A stretch of DNA of 64,000 nt from Oscillospiraceae bacterium (GTDB lineage Bacteria; Bacillota; Clostridia; Oscillospirales; Ruminococcaceae): assembly GCA_031282245.1 (NCBI GenBank), contig JAITEB010000028.1, positions 30,931-94,930 on the forward strand. Direction: 5' to 3'. Made by a program: the position numbers and the translations under genes. Positions within the stretch are counted from its first letter, which is position 1. Each line of letters begins with the position of its first letter. Positions 58,220 to 64,000 of the stretch are shown here, piece after piece. The notes below the pieces were generated by a model. The model did not search any database. It was not told the origin of the DNA and saw only the letters and a list, made by a program, of their open reading frames with translations.

Positions 58220-58434
58220 TTATTTCAGTAAGTTTGTGGAGGACAGCATTGTATTCTGGACAAAGAACCCGTTTCCCATGCTCGATAGGCTTGGCGAACT
58301 CAAAGACTATATGGTACTACTTTCAGTTCACCATTACGCCATATAGCAAAGATGTAGAGACAAACCTCCCGACAAAACCGGATGCATTATTTTCTGCGTT
58401 CAAACGGCTCTCTGAAACCATTCAAAATTTGTGA
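58220..58434 (+). pseudogene. DUF1848 protein remnant, frameshifted
   Basis: Directly after the ATPase stop, one frame reads VEDSIVFWTKNPFPMLDRLGELKDY and a second frame continues WYYFQFTITPYSKDVETNLP ... AFKRLSETI. Together they give the middle of a DUF1848 protein, a conserved Clostridia family of unknown function that may bind iron-sulfur. A one-base shift lies near 58305-58308. N- and C-terminal parts are missing. Confidence 0.75.
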
Positions 58435-58503
58435 GAGGGGGCAAATTGGGGCAGACGCCCGATTTTATGTCTTTCACAGCGTCCCAATATAGAAATAGCA
58501 AAA

Positions 58504-58530
58504 CCCCGCAAAGCCTTACGCTATGCGGGG
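58504..58530. terminator. Terminator downstream of tRNA-Thr
   Basis: CCCCGCA/TGCGGGG stem flanked by TTTTT on the plus side and GGGGTTTT on the minus side; serves the minus-strand tRNA-Thr and anything entering from the left. Confidence 0.85.
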
Positions 58531-58537
58531 TTTTTAA

Positions 58538-58613
<76 letters not shown>

Positions 58614-58652
58614 ATATTCAATTTTTGTCTTTGTTTTTTATCGCTGGATATT

Positions 58653-58681
58653 ATTATAGCATATGGCGTCACGGCGGTCAA
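58653..58681 (-). promoter_or_regulatory. Promoter of tRNA-Thr
   Basis: On the minus strand TTGACC and TATAAT are exactly 17 bp apart, about 40 bp upstream of the tRNA. Confidence 0.85.
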
Positions 58682-58715
58682 CAGTAATTTGGCTTTCTTT
58701 CTGGTTTTTTAATAA

Positions 58716-59206
58716 TAGACTTGTTCAAAATTCCGAATTGCTCTGCGGGCTTATCTAAAAATGCGTCCAGAATCATAGCTCTTGTCTGCCAAAGACATTA
58801 CTGCCATCCATGATATGGCAAAAGGCGCGTGGCTTTGCTGTCCTTCCGAAAACAAAAGCTGCAATGGGTAGCCCGGGGCATCAATAAGCGCATGTATTTT
58901 TGTGCTAAGCCCGTCTCAGCTTCTTCCCATACTTTGGAAATTAGAACTGTCTCCCCTTTTTCGCCCCCCGCCGAATGCTGGTGGGTATGAACAATTAAAT
59001 CAACTGCGCCATCTGTATGCCGAAGGTGATATTATAGTCTTCGCGTTTTCCGCAATTCACGGGACTTTAAGCTCCGCGAAGTCTCTATGGGAACCCCGCA
59101 ACAAAGGCATTGCCTGTGCACCTGTTCTTTTCTATCGCTGCTCTCATTTAGTTTGTCATTCTTGTTTAAAAATTTTGAAAATTTTAGTTGACTTTTGAAT
59201 AAGCTC
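58716..59206 (-). mobile_element. Degenerate IS5-family insertion sequence remnant
   Basis: In shifting minus-strand frames it encodes pieces of an IS5-group DDE transposase: an RDFAE ... ENAKTI segment, THQHSAGG, GLSTKIHALIDAPGYPLQ and ADKSYDSGRIF, broken by stops and frameshifts. The edges show an imperfect inverted repeat: AGACTTGTTCAAAA at 58716-58729 and TTTTGAATAAGCTC at 59193-59206. At about 490 bp it is shorter than an intact element (roughly 850 bp), so it is internally deleted and dead. Confidence 0.75.
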
Positions 59207-59216
59207 CTGCTATAAT
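59188..59216 (+). promoter_or_regulatory. Promoter of tRNA-Lys, with -35 inside the IS end
   Basis: TTGACT (59188-59193) and TATAAT (59211-59216), 17 bp apart. The -35 belongs to the right end of the IS5-family remnant and the -10 to host DNA, so the IS seems to have supplied or replaced the -35. Confidence 0.75.
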
Positions 59217-59238
59217 AACTAGGCGCTTATTTCTATAT

Positions 59239-59314
59239 GATCCATTAGCTCAGGTGGCAGAGCACTTGACTTTTAATCAAGGTGTCCGGAGTTCGAGTCT
59301 CCGATGGATCACCA
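59239..59314 (+). tRNA. tRNA-Lys (anticodon TTT)
   Basis: 76 nt with encoded CCA. Acceptor GATCCAT/ATGGATC, anticodon stem CTTGA/TCAAG with loop CTTTTAA (anticodon TTT), T-arm CGGAG-TTCGAGT-CTCCG. A tyrosine integrase gene begins 62 bp after its 3' end, so it is the likely attachment gene of the element to the right. Confidence 0.97.
59290..59314 (+). other. Likely attachment site (attL/attR) in the 3' end of tRNA-Lys
   Basis: Inferred: the integrase gene lies directly beside the tRNA, reading towards it, as in elements that insert into the tRNA 3' end. The second att copy would be outside the window, so it cannot be checked here. Confidence 0.4.
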
Positions 59315-59321
59315 GCAAAAT

Positions 59322-59368
59322 CCCGCTTAACGAAGCCATTTATCGGCTATGATTAAGCGGGGTATTTT
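59322..59368. terminator. Terminator between tRNA-Lys and the integrase gene
   Basis: CCCGCTTAA pairs with TTAAGCGGG about 22 bases apart; followed by GTATTTTTTC on the plus strand. Confidence 0.7.
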
Positions 59369-59375
59369 TTCTGAT

Positions 59376-60545
59376 TTATTCCTTGCCCCCTAAATTGACC
59401 CCTGTAGATTGGTTTTTAAAGGCCTCATCTATAGTTTTTATCAGTTCTTCCGGCGTATTGTTTATAACATGGGCGTAAATTTTCAGGGTAATTTGCGGGT
59501 CTTCATGCCCCGCCAGATACTGTATTTTCTTTATGTCAAGGCCGGACGCGCAAAGATTGCTTATGTAAGTGTGCCGGAGCAGATGGGCGTGGACTTTGAA
59601 ATCAAGCTGGGAGTTAATACGGTTGAACGCTCTTTTATATGTCGCTTCTGGCATCGGCTTTTCTGTGTCTTTTACCGAGGGCACTACAAAACCGGTTTTA
59701 TCTTCCACTTTTTTAAGCTCGTCGCGCAGTGGAGCGGGCAGAGGTATCACACGCCGGGCGGCGGCGGTTTTCAGACTGTCGGAATACAGACTGTTCCCCC
59801 GGGAAAATATGGTCGTCCCGAGGATTTCTATATGGGGGACGTCATCAAGATGAACGCGCTCCCATTTGAGGCCCAGCGCCTCTTCACGGCACAGACCGGC
59901 ATAGAGGCGCAGCAAAATAAAGCTATTCAGGCTTGTCCCTGTGGAGGCGTTTAAGAACCTCTGGCACTGCTCCTGTGTAAGCGGTTCTTTGGACGCGGAG
60001 CGCTTACCCTGCGCTTTTATGCCTTTGCAGGGATTTTTTAATATAAGCCCGTCCGCTTCGGCGTTTGACATTATTTGGTTAATTATCATGAGATTTTTGG
60101 ACTGCGCTGAATAAGACATATTTGAAATACTTGCCATGAATCCTTTTATAACAGACGGGCGAATGTCTTTCAGCTTGATATTTTCAAAATAAGGCAATAT
60201 ATGTGAATTTAAATTACTTAAATAAGTAGTATCTGTGGTGTTCTCTTTTATTCCAGTTTTCTTATACTCAAACCAGCGTTTCGCGTATTCCGGAAATGTC
60301 GTGCTGTCTCCGACGACCAAGCCAGCAGTGGCCTCTTTTTGAAGCTCGTCTATTTTTTCGGCGACTTCTTCAGGAGTTTTGACATAAATAGCTCTTTGTT
60401 TTCCTTCTATTGTAATGATTTTCCTGTATCTGTGAGTAGCTTCCAGCCATGTCAGATTACCAGCTTTTTTCTTTTTGCGCTGATTTTGCTTTTCGGCCTT
60501 AAGGCCTAGCCTGATAATTCTGGCAAGAGTTTCCTCATAAGGCAA
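59376..60545 (-). CDS. int: Tyrosine-type site-specific integrase
   Basis: 389 residues. N-terminal arm-binding part, SAM-like core-binding domain (about 95-185: TTFPEYAKRWFEYKKTGIKENT), and catalytic domain with the first Arg in GLCREEALGL, HLLRHT (His-x-x-Arg), and GHEDPQITLKIY, whose Tyr is the nucleophile. Length fits integrases of integrative elements and phages. The listed start is TTG 60545, which lacks a good ribosome site. An in-frame ATA at 60581 is 8 bases after GGGAGAG and could be the true start. Located next to tRNA-Lys; its gene ends towards the attachment site. Confidence 0.9.
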   Translation of the reverse strand: MPYEETLARIIRLGLKAEKQNQRKKKKAGNLTWLEATHRYRKIITIEGKQRAIYVKTPEEVAEKIDELQKEATAGLVVGDSTTFPEYAKRWFEYKKTGIKENTTDTTYLSNLNSHILPYFENIKLKDIRPSVIKGFMASISNMSYSAQSKNLMIINQIMSNAEADGLILKNPCKGIKAQGKRSASKEPLTQEQCQRFLNASTGTSLNSFILLRLYAGLCREEALGLKWERVHLDDVPHIEILGTTIFSRGNSLYSDSLKTAAARRVIPLPAPLRDELKKVEDKTGFVVPSVKDTEKPMPEATYKRAFNRINSQLDFKVHAHLLRHTYISNLCASGLDIKKIQYLAGHEDPQITLKIYAHVINNTPEELIKTIDEAFKNQSTGVNLGGKE

Positions 60546-60607
60546 ACCGTTTTGCCGGCCGTATTCCTCAACCTCTTTTATAAGCCATCTCTCCCAAAAA
60601 AAGTTTG

Positions 60608-60626
60608 GCCGCCTTTCGCAGGCGGC
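60608..60626. terminator. Terminator between the repressor remnant and integrase
   Basis: GCCGCCT/AGGCGGC stem with a TTCGC loop; T-rich on both sides (TTTTTATTTT and, on the minus strand, CTTTTTTT). Confidence 0.8.
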
Positions 60627-60646
60627 TTTTTATTTTGTCTGAAAAA

Positions 60647-60829
60647 CTAAACATCTTTGTCTTTCACATCTTTTTCGGCAGTTTTGGTTTTTTCCTCTTC
60701 AAGCGCAAACGCTAAGTCAAGCAATTTTATACGCCGTTTTAAGTCTAACGACAAATAAATATCAAGAAGCCCTACCGTCTCATCAGATAATGGCTGCTCC
60801 CTTACTCCATTAGTGTTAGTGACATACAC
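60647..60829 (-). pseudogene. Detached C-terminal part of an XRE repressor (frameshifted)
   Basis: 60-codon frame overlapping the end of the 60802-61101 gene. It reads VREQPLSDETVGLLDIYLSLDLKRRIKLLDLAFALEEE, the C-terminal tail usual for phage/ICE XRE repressors. Joined to the upstream frame by a one-base shift near 60825-60832 it would make one normal protein. Either a mutation, a sequencing error or, less likely, programmed slippage. Confidence 0.65.
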
Positions 60830-61101
60830 TTTACAGAGTTAGAGCCATTGACAATTGCGCCTACGCCATTATTTATGGATTGGGCAGCAGAGTATTTGGA
60901 ATTTTCTTCTCCTGTTAATAACCAATCTGTTGTTACTTGGAAATACTGAGCTATTTTAACTATTGCTTCAACAGATGGTTTTGCTTTACCTTTTTTCCAT
61001 TCTGTTACAGAACTACTCGAAATACCGAGTTCAGTTGTTAATACTTTTCCATTTATGCCCTGTTTGTCCATAAGGGCTATAATTCTTTCTACAGTAGACA
61101 T
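60802..61101 (-). CDS. XRE-family repressor (module 1 of three), truncated by frameshift
   Basis: 99 residues. An HTH near residues 18-58 (GKVLTTELGISSSSVTEWKKGK) and the helix VEAIVKIAQYFQVTTDWLLTG of SOS-independent phage-type repressors. After residue 90 or so the frame runs out into MSLTLME, while the expected tail is in another frame (60647-60829). ATG 61101 has GGAGA upstream. It is followed by the integrase and preceded by the shared leader repeat, so it looks like the immunity repressor of the element or a relic of one. Confidence 0.8.
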   Translation of the reverse strand: MSTVERIIALMDKQGINGKVLTTELGISSSSVTEWKKGKAKPSVEAIVKIAQYFQVTTDWLLTGEENSKYSAAQSINNGVGAIVNGSNSVKCMSLTLME

Positions 61102-61134
61102 TAGAAGTCTCCAAAAACATTAGAAATTTCGAGT

Positions 61135-61188
61135 TATAATATAAACAAGCTAAACAACCACAACAACATCAACCTTGAAAACTGAATA
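61135..61188 (+). repeat. Shared promoter/leader repeat, copy 1
   Basis: 54 bp beginning TATAATATAAACAAGC and ending in GAAAACTGAATA; 53 of 54 bases match the copy at 62163-62216. It lies upstream of repressor module 1 and looks like the -10 region and leader of a rightward promoter whose gene has been replaced. Confidence 0.85.
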
Positions 61189-61196
61189 CAATAGTA

Positions 61197-61499
61197 CTAT
61201 TCGTAATGCGACCACATGCGCGTAATTAAAACTATACCTGTGTACAAATCGCCGTTTTCATCCCTAAGGTTTTCGGCGTTCGGCAAAACCCTGTAAACTA
61301 ATCGGTGCTGGATATTTATCCTCCGAGAATACCGTCCTTCTAAATTCCCGGACAGACTTTCATAAAATGGCGGGGACTGAAACGGATTTTCGGCTAGAAT
61401 ATCAAGAAGCTCTTTAGATTTTACGTTTAGATTGGCCGCAATAAGCAGTTTTACATCTTGCTGTGCCTTTTTAGAAAGCTGAACTTTCCATTTAGCCAC
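61197..61499 (-). CDS. YoeB/RelE-family mRNA interferase toxin
   Basis: About 100 residues. The Txe/YoeB fold is visible: WKVQLSKKAQQDVKLL at the N-terminus, then ENPFQSPPFYESLSGNLEGRYSRRINIQHRLVY and the C-terminal catalytic tail MWSHYE. Members cut mRNA at the ribosomal A site. I choose GTG at 61499 (AKWKVQLS), three bases after the antitoxin stop; a TTG at 61514 would overlap the antitoxin. Partner of 61502-61756. Confidence 0.9.
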   Translation of the reverse strand: MAKWKVQLSKKAQQDVKLLIAANLNVKSKELLDILAENPFQSPPFYESLSGNLEGRYSRRINIQHRLVYRVLPNAENLRDENGDLYTGIVLITRMWSHYE

Positions 61500-61501
61500 G
61501 C

Positions 61502-61756
61502 TTAAAACCCCCAATCAATGTCTTTCGCGTCTACCCAATCTTCAGGAGGGCAGTTTTCAGCATCAAACAGTGACTGCATATATTCGGGATGGGCGTAAAT
61601 ATCAAGAGTTTCAAGCAGGGAACGATATTCAAATTCACTGAACATAATTACATTACCCTCGTCTGTAACCACGTTGACCGCTTCGCCGGTGCGAAGAATC
61701 ATTGATATGATGTTTTCTAAACTGTTTTGTGCATTGTTTACTGTAGTATTATACAT
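61502..61756 (-). CDS. Phd/YefM-family antitoxin
   Basis: 84 residues. N-terminal DNA-binding/dimer region (NTTVNNAQNSLENIISMILRTGEAVNVVTDEGNVIMFSEFEYRSL with internal YefM pattern) and an acidic C-terminal tail that would neutralise the toxin. ATG 61756 follows GAGGTG. A frame extending to 61795 lacks a ribosome site. Autoregulated in the family. Confidence 0.88.
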   Translation of the reverse strand: MYNTTVNNAQNSLENIISMILRTGEAVNVVTDEGNVIMFSEFEYRSLLETLDIYAHPEYMQSLFDAENCPPEDWVDAKDIDWGF

Positions 61757-61833
61757 GTAATTCACCTCTTTACCAGCATATGCGGTATTTATCATTAGTT
61801 TTCACTTCCTTTATTTTAATTATACAACACGTT

Positions 61834-62079
61834 TCAATCCTTTGAAAGAGGCGGCCTGTTGACCTCCGGGAACGGCGTGCGGCCTAACAAATAATCTACG
61901 GATATATCTAGATAAATAGCAATTTTTTCTAGCAATTCAGCAGAAGGCGTGTAATCTCTTTTTTCCAGATCGTAGATTAGACTTTTACGAATCGCGCAGT
62001 CCTCAAGCATTTTAACAATGGAAATAGATTTTCTTTTGCATTCACTTTTAATAATCTGAGCAGTCTGAGCATTATCCAT
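61834..62079 (-). CDS. XRE-family repressor (module 2 of three)
   Basis: 81 residues. HTH at about 20-42 (SIVKMLEDCAIRKSLIYDLE) followed by the element-type helix AELLEKIAIYLDISVDYLLGRTP. It is the left partner of the operator/promoter region at 62117-62168, whose palindrome it probably binds, and is transcribed away from it. Confidence 0.85.
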   Translation of the reverse strand: MDNAQTAQIIKSECKRKSISIVKMLEDCAIRKSLIYDLEKRDYTPSAELLEKIAIYLDISVDYLLGRTPFPEVNRPPLSKD

Positions 62080-62116
62080 AAAATCACCAAGCGATTATTG
62101 TTGAAATCTACAAATA

Positions 62117-62168
62117 ACGTAAATTTACGTAAATTGCTATTGACTTGCGTGTATTTACGTATTATAAT
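62117..62168 (+). promoter_or_regulatory. Operator and rightward promoter of module 2
   Basis: A perfect palindrome ACGTAAATTTACGT (62117-62130), a further half site ATTTACGT at 62153-62160, and a promoter TTGACT (62140-62145)-17 bp-TATAAT (62163-62168). No suitable gene follows on the plus strand: the promoter runs into the antisense side of hicA. Confidence 0.8.
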
Positions 62169-62216
62169 ATAAACAAGCTAAACAACCACAACAACATCAA
62201 CCTTGAAAAATGAATA
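62163..62216 (+). repeat. Shared promoter/leader repeat, copy 2
   Basis: 54 bp, 53 of 54 matching 61135-61188 (C/A difference near the end). The upstream parts of the two copies differ completely, so the repeat starts at the -10 box. Confidence 0.85.
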
Positions 62217-62229
62217 AGAAGGGTATTAA

Positions 62230-62466
62230 TCATCGCTTGTTAAGAAATTTGATAAAATCTACTGCGTCAATGTCCAATTCTTTCAGTATTGCGGCAAGCA
62301 TTCCACGGCCTAAGTCTTTTCCAGTGTGAATCGGGACAACTGAAATTTTGCCCGTCGCAGGGTAAGAGATTTTAAAATGTGAGCTTTTCGTGCTGACATG
62401 AATACAACCGTATTTAATCAGATATTTTAAAAGCTCTTTGGACGGGATTATTGGTAGTTTAGGCAT
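62230..62466 (-). CDS. hicA: HicA-family mRNA interferase toxin
   Basis: 78 residues with the dsRBD-like HicA fold: SKELLKYLIKYGCIHVS, the active histidine in SSHFKIS, and VVPIHTGKDLGRGMLAAILKEL. ATG 62466 overlaps the hicB stop by 8 bases. Pair with 62459-62671. Confidence 0.92.
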   Translation of the reverse strand: MPKLPIIPSKELLKYLIKYGCIHVSTKSSHFKISYPATGKISVVPIHTGKDLGRGMLAAILKELDIDAVDFIKFLNKR

Positions 62467-62671
62467 TGGATACCTCAAAAGCTAGGAAATAGTCGGGTAT
62501 TTCACTGCCAGAGCCATCATCAAGAAACAAGTCAACGGCTTCAAACATGTTCAGTTCGGTTTCTTTAATTGTTTCCCCTTGGGTAAAACAACCGCCCAAA
62601 GACGTACACTGCGCCCAATAGCCGCCTACGTCGGGATCGGCATAGATTGCAACGTTATAAGTCGGTGTCAT
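62459..62671 (-). CDS. hicB: HicB-family antitoxin
   Basis: 70 residues with the HicB pattern YNVAIYADPDVGGYWAQC, SLGGCFTQGETIKETELNMFEAV. Lacks the separate C-terminal HTH of longer HicB, as is common for short members. ATG 62671 follows AAGGAGTGA; the longer frame to 62722 has no ribosome site. Confidence 0.9.
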   Translation of the reverse strand: MTPTYNVAIYADPDVGGYWAQCTSLGGCFTQGETIKETELNMFEAVDLFLDDGSGSEIPDYFLAFEVSNA

Positions 62672-62741
62672 TGAATCACTCCTTGTAACGTTATTATATG
62701 ATAAATTTGTGGTTTTTAACATAAATTTTCGCCTCCTGTTT

Positions 62742-62960
62742 TTACTTGTTAACCTCCGGCTTATCCGTTCTACCCAAAAGGTAGTCTACGGAGACGTTGA
62801 AGTAATCAGCAAGTTGCAAAATTTTCTCCATTGCGGGGAACTGTTTGCCTACTTTCCATCGGCCAATCAAAGTTTGGTCGATGCCTGTATCTTTTGACAA
62901 CTTATAGGCGGTTATGTTGTTTGCATTGAGTAAATAATTAAATCTTTCGGTAAATTGCAT
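62742..62960 (-). CDS. XRE-family repressor (module 3 of three)
   Basis: 72 residues. HTH (ITAYKLSKDTGIDQTLIGRWKVG) followed by MEKILQLADYFNVSVDYLLGRTDKPEVN, which ends in the same VDYLLGRT-type helix as module 2. ATG 62960 has GGAG upstream. It is divergent from the rightward genes starting at 63142 and is the only module that still faces its own plus-strand genes, so it may be the working immunity repressor. Confidence 0.87.
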   Translation of the reverse strand: MQFTERFNYLLNANNITAYKLSKDTGIDQTLIGRWKVGKQFPAMEKILQLADYFNVSVDYLLGRTDKPEVNK

Positions 62961-63011
62961 AAAACATCTCCGCAAGTTTTAGTAGATATTTACCCAGTAA
63001 AACTGTTGATT

Positions 63012-63052
63012 ACTAGACAAATATCTAGTACAATATAATATAAGCAAGCTAA
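63012..63052 (+). promoter_or_regulatory. Operator and rightward promoter region of module 3, related to the leader repeat
   Basis: Inverted repeat ACTAGA-N6-TCTAGT (63012-63029) just upstream of TATAAT (63034-63039). From the -10 on, TATAATATAA-CAAGCTAA matches the start of the 54-bp repeat, then diverges. Confidence 0.65.
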
Positions 63053-63090
63053 GACAAATGCATAACCACTAACCGCAATTAGCTTGCTTA
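63041..63090 (+). repeat. Inverted repeat in the leader of the rightward genes
   Basis: TAAGCAAGCTAA (63041-63052) and TTAGCTTGCTTA (63079-63090), 12 bp perfect, 26-base loop, between promoter and the gene at 63142. Could be an RNA hairpin or a protein site. Confidence 0.6.
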
Positions 63091-63141
63091 GCAATAGTAT
63101 AAGTCATTGTATGAACAAATGCAATAGAAAGGAGCAAAAAA

Positions 63142-63348
63142 ATGGCTGTTTTTGCAAGACGGCAGAACGGCGCACCCACAAAGGCGGTAACTATTCGTAT
63201 TGACCCAGCCGTTGCCGAACGTGTGGAGCTTTTTGCCAAACGAATACCTATGACCGCTAATCTCGCGTATGAAGAAATTCTTGTGCATGGTTTGTCCACT
63301 ATCGACAAGACCGACAAAGCAGTGGGAAATGTTACTCAAATGCAGTAA
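63142..63348 (+). CDS. Small basic protein, possible ribbon-helix-helix regulator
   Basis: 68 residues. The segment KAVTIRIDPAVAERVELFAKR resembles the beta strand and first helix of ribbon-helix-helix proteins, with a weaker second half. AAAGGAGC lies well before the ATG. First plus-strand gene of the element, opposite repressor module 3, so it may act in element control or mobilisation. Not firmly recognised. Confidence 0.6.
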   Translation: MAVFARRQNGAPTKAVTIRIDPAVAERVELFAKRIPMTANLAYEEILVHGLSTIDKTDKAVGNVTQMQ

Positions 63349-63470
63349 AAACCAGACAAAATATGTAGTGTGACAAAAAAATATGGGCTATATCATAAGC
63401 ATTTGCTTACATTATAGCTCATGATTCGACAAAAGTCAATAGGAAAACATAGGAAATGAGGATTTTTTTA

Positions 63471-63827
63471 ATGCGCGAAGAACTTTTTACGCCAAGTCAA
63501 GCCGCGGAATGTCTCAACATATCGCACCAGCAAGTCCGTGTCTTGTGCAAATCAGGCAAGCTTTTTTCCTACAATTTAGGATGCGGCCAATATGCTATCT
63601 ACAGAATTCCAGCAAGCGCAGTTGAAAAATATTTGAAACTCAGCATTACAGAACCTGTACCGGAACCGTTACCCATCTTAAAAGAGCGCAAGAAAAAACC
63701 TGCGCTAAAGTCGCAGGAATTGGGATATATTAAAGGCGTAACACAAATAAACGCAGAGGGCAAATTTGAATACATCTCAAAAGAAAAGCGACGCTCACCA
63801 GCTAATGCCTCCGAGGATCATCGCTGA
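63471..63827 (+). CDS. HTH_17/excisionase-like DNA-binding protein
   Basis: 118 residues. N-terminal MerR-like winged helix of the excisionase/HTH_17 type (ELFTPSQAAECLNISHQQVRVLCKSGKLFSYNLG, IPASAVEKYL), then a lysine-rich tail. ATG 63471 follows GAGG at 10 bases; the frame also opens at 63456. In integrative elements a gene here often encodes the Xis partner of the integrase or a replication/control switch. Confidence 0.75.
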   Translation: MREELFTPSQAAECLNISHQQVRVLCKSGKLFSYNLGCGQYAIYRIPASAVEKYLKLSITEPVPEPLPILKERKKKPALKSQELGYIKGVTQINAEGKFEYISKEKRRSPANASEDHR

Positions 63828-63904
63828 GGCCGACGAGGTAGCCAATACTAGCCATTGCAAACCGAAAAATTGAATCCCAAAGCAAGCTAAAAGGAAGGAA
63901 AGGA

Positions 63905-64000
63905 ATGGAAATTAAAGTAGTAGGCAATCCAAAAGAAATAGCCGCCCTTGTAGTGGCAATACAAGAACGGCCTGAAAAAAATTTAGAGGTGTCAATCGAA
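63905..64000 (+). CDS. Unknown ORF, cut by window end
   Basis: ATG 63905 after AGGAAGGAAAGGA, open to the end of the window (32 codons, starting MEIKVVGNPKEIAALVVAIQ). Too short to identify. Confidence 0.5.
   Translation, partial: MEIKVVGNPKEIAALVVAIQERPEKNLEVSIE

Overview
The window looks like chromosomal DNA from an anaerobic, low-to-mid GC member of the Bacillota (class Clostridia). The grounds are a Gram-positive PolC replicase, two signal peptidases beside rplS, a flavodiiron/rubredoxin oxygen-defence cluster, pyruvate phosphate dikinase, a YesM/YesN two-component pair, an Lsa/Vga-like ABC-F protein, Phd/YefM and HicAB toxin-antitoxin pairs, strong AGGAGG-type ribosome sites and frequent TTG starts. 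No species can be named from sequence alone.

Layout. 1-5.2 kb: end of a glycosyltransferase, then rplS with two tandem signal peptidase genes (minus strand), a phosphoesterase and a D,D-carboxypeptidase. 5.3-8.6 kb: an oxidative/nitrosative stress cluster of flavodiiron protein, a flavin reductase with THREE rubredoxin domains, a PerR/Fur regulator and an azoreductase-like flavoprotein. 8.8-11.0 kb: XpaC-like, TelA-like and a tiny membrane protein. 11.1-16.6 kb: ispG-polC. 16.6-18.4 kb: an ABC-F ribosome-protection gene with a promoter, a 15-codon leader peptide and mutually exclusive RNA hairpins that read as a ribosome-mediated attenuator. 18.4-25.1 kb: an IclR regulator, then a YesN/YesM system with two sugar-binding proteins but no transporter subunits. 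25-36.5 kb: a lipoprotein, a 28-residue-repeat protein, an ABC exporter, an M24 peptidase, two esterases and ychF-trmN6-rsmI. 36.5-42.6 kb: two large, divergently transcribed secreted proteins that share C-type-lectin/FGE-like C-terminal domains. 42.9-45.6 kb: ppdK.

45.7-64 kb is accessory DNA. It starts with an Imm5-like protein, an LCM-type methyltransferase and an isochorismatase-family hydrolase, followed by a structured possible ncRNA. Next is a three-gene defence-type operon: SNF2 helicase with a DUF3883-like end, DUF1156 DNA methylase, and DUF499 ATPase with an N-terminal HEPN-like domain. This matches the Helicase-Methylase-ATPase (Hma) gene set known from defence islands, preceded by its own XRE regulator. 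After it come a DUF1848 pseudogene fragment, tRNA-Thr, a degenerate IS5-family remnant whose end appears to supply the -35 box of the next tRNA, and tRNA-Lys.

An integrative element starts at the 3' end of tRNA-Lys and runs off the window. It has a tyrosine integrase, then three stacked repressor modules that share a promoter/leader repeat but carry different operators, with a YoeB/YefM-type and a HicAB toxin-antitoxin pair between them. Rightward genes (a small possible RHH protein, a HTH_17 excisionase-like protein and a truncated ORF) follow. The best candidates for new biology are the ABC-F attenuator, the stacked repressor modules, the mosaic methylase in the defence operon and the IS-derived tRNA promoter.
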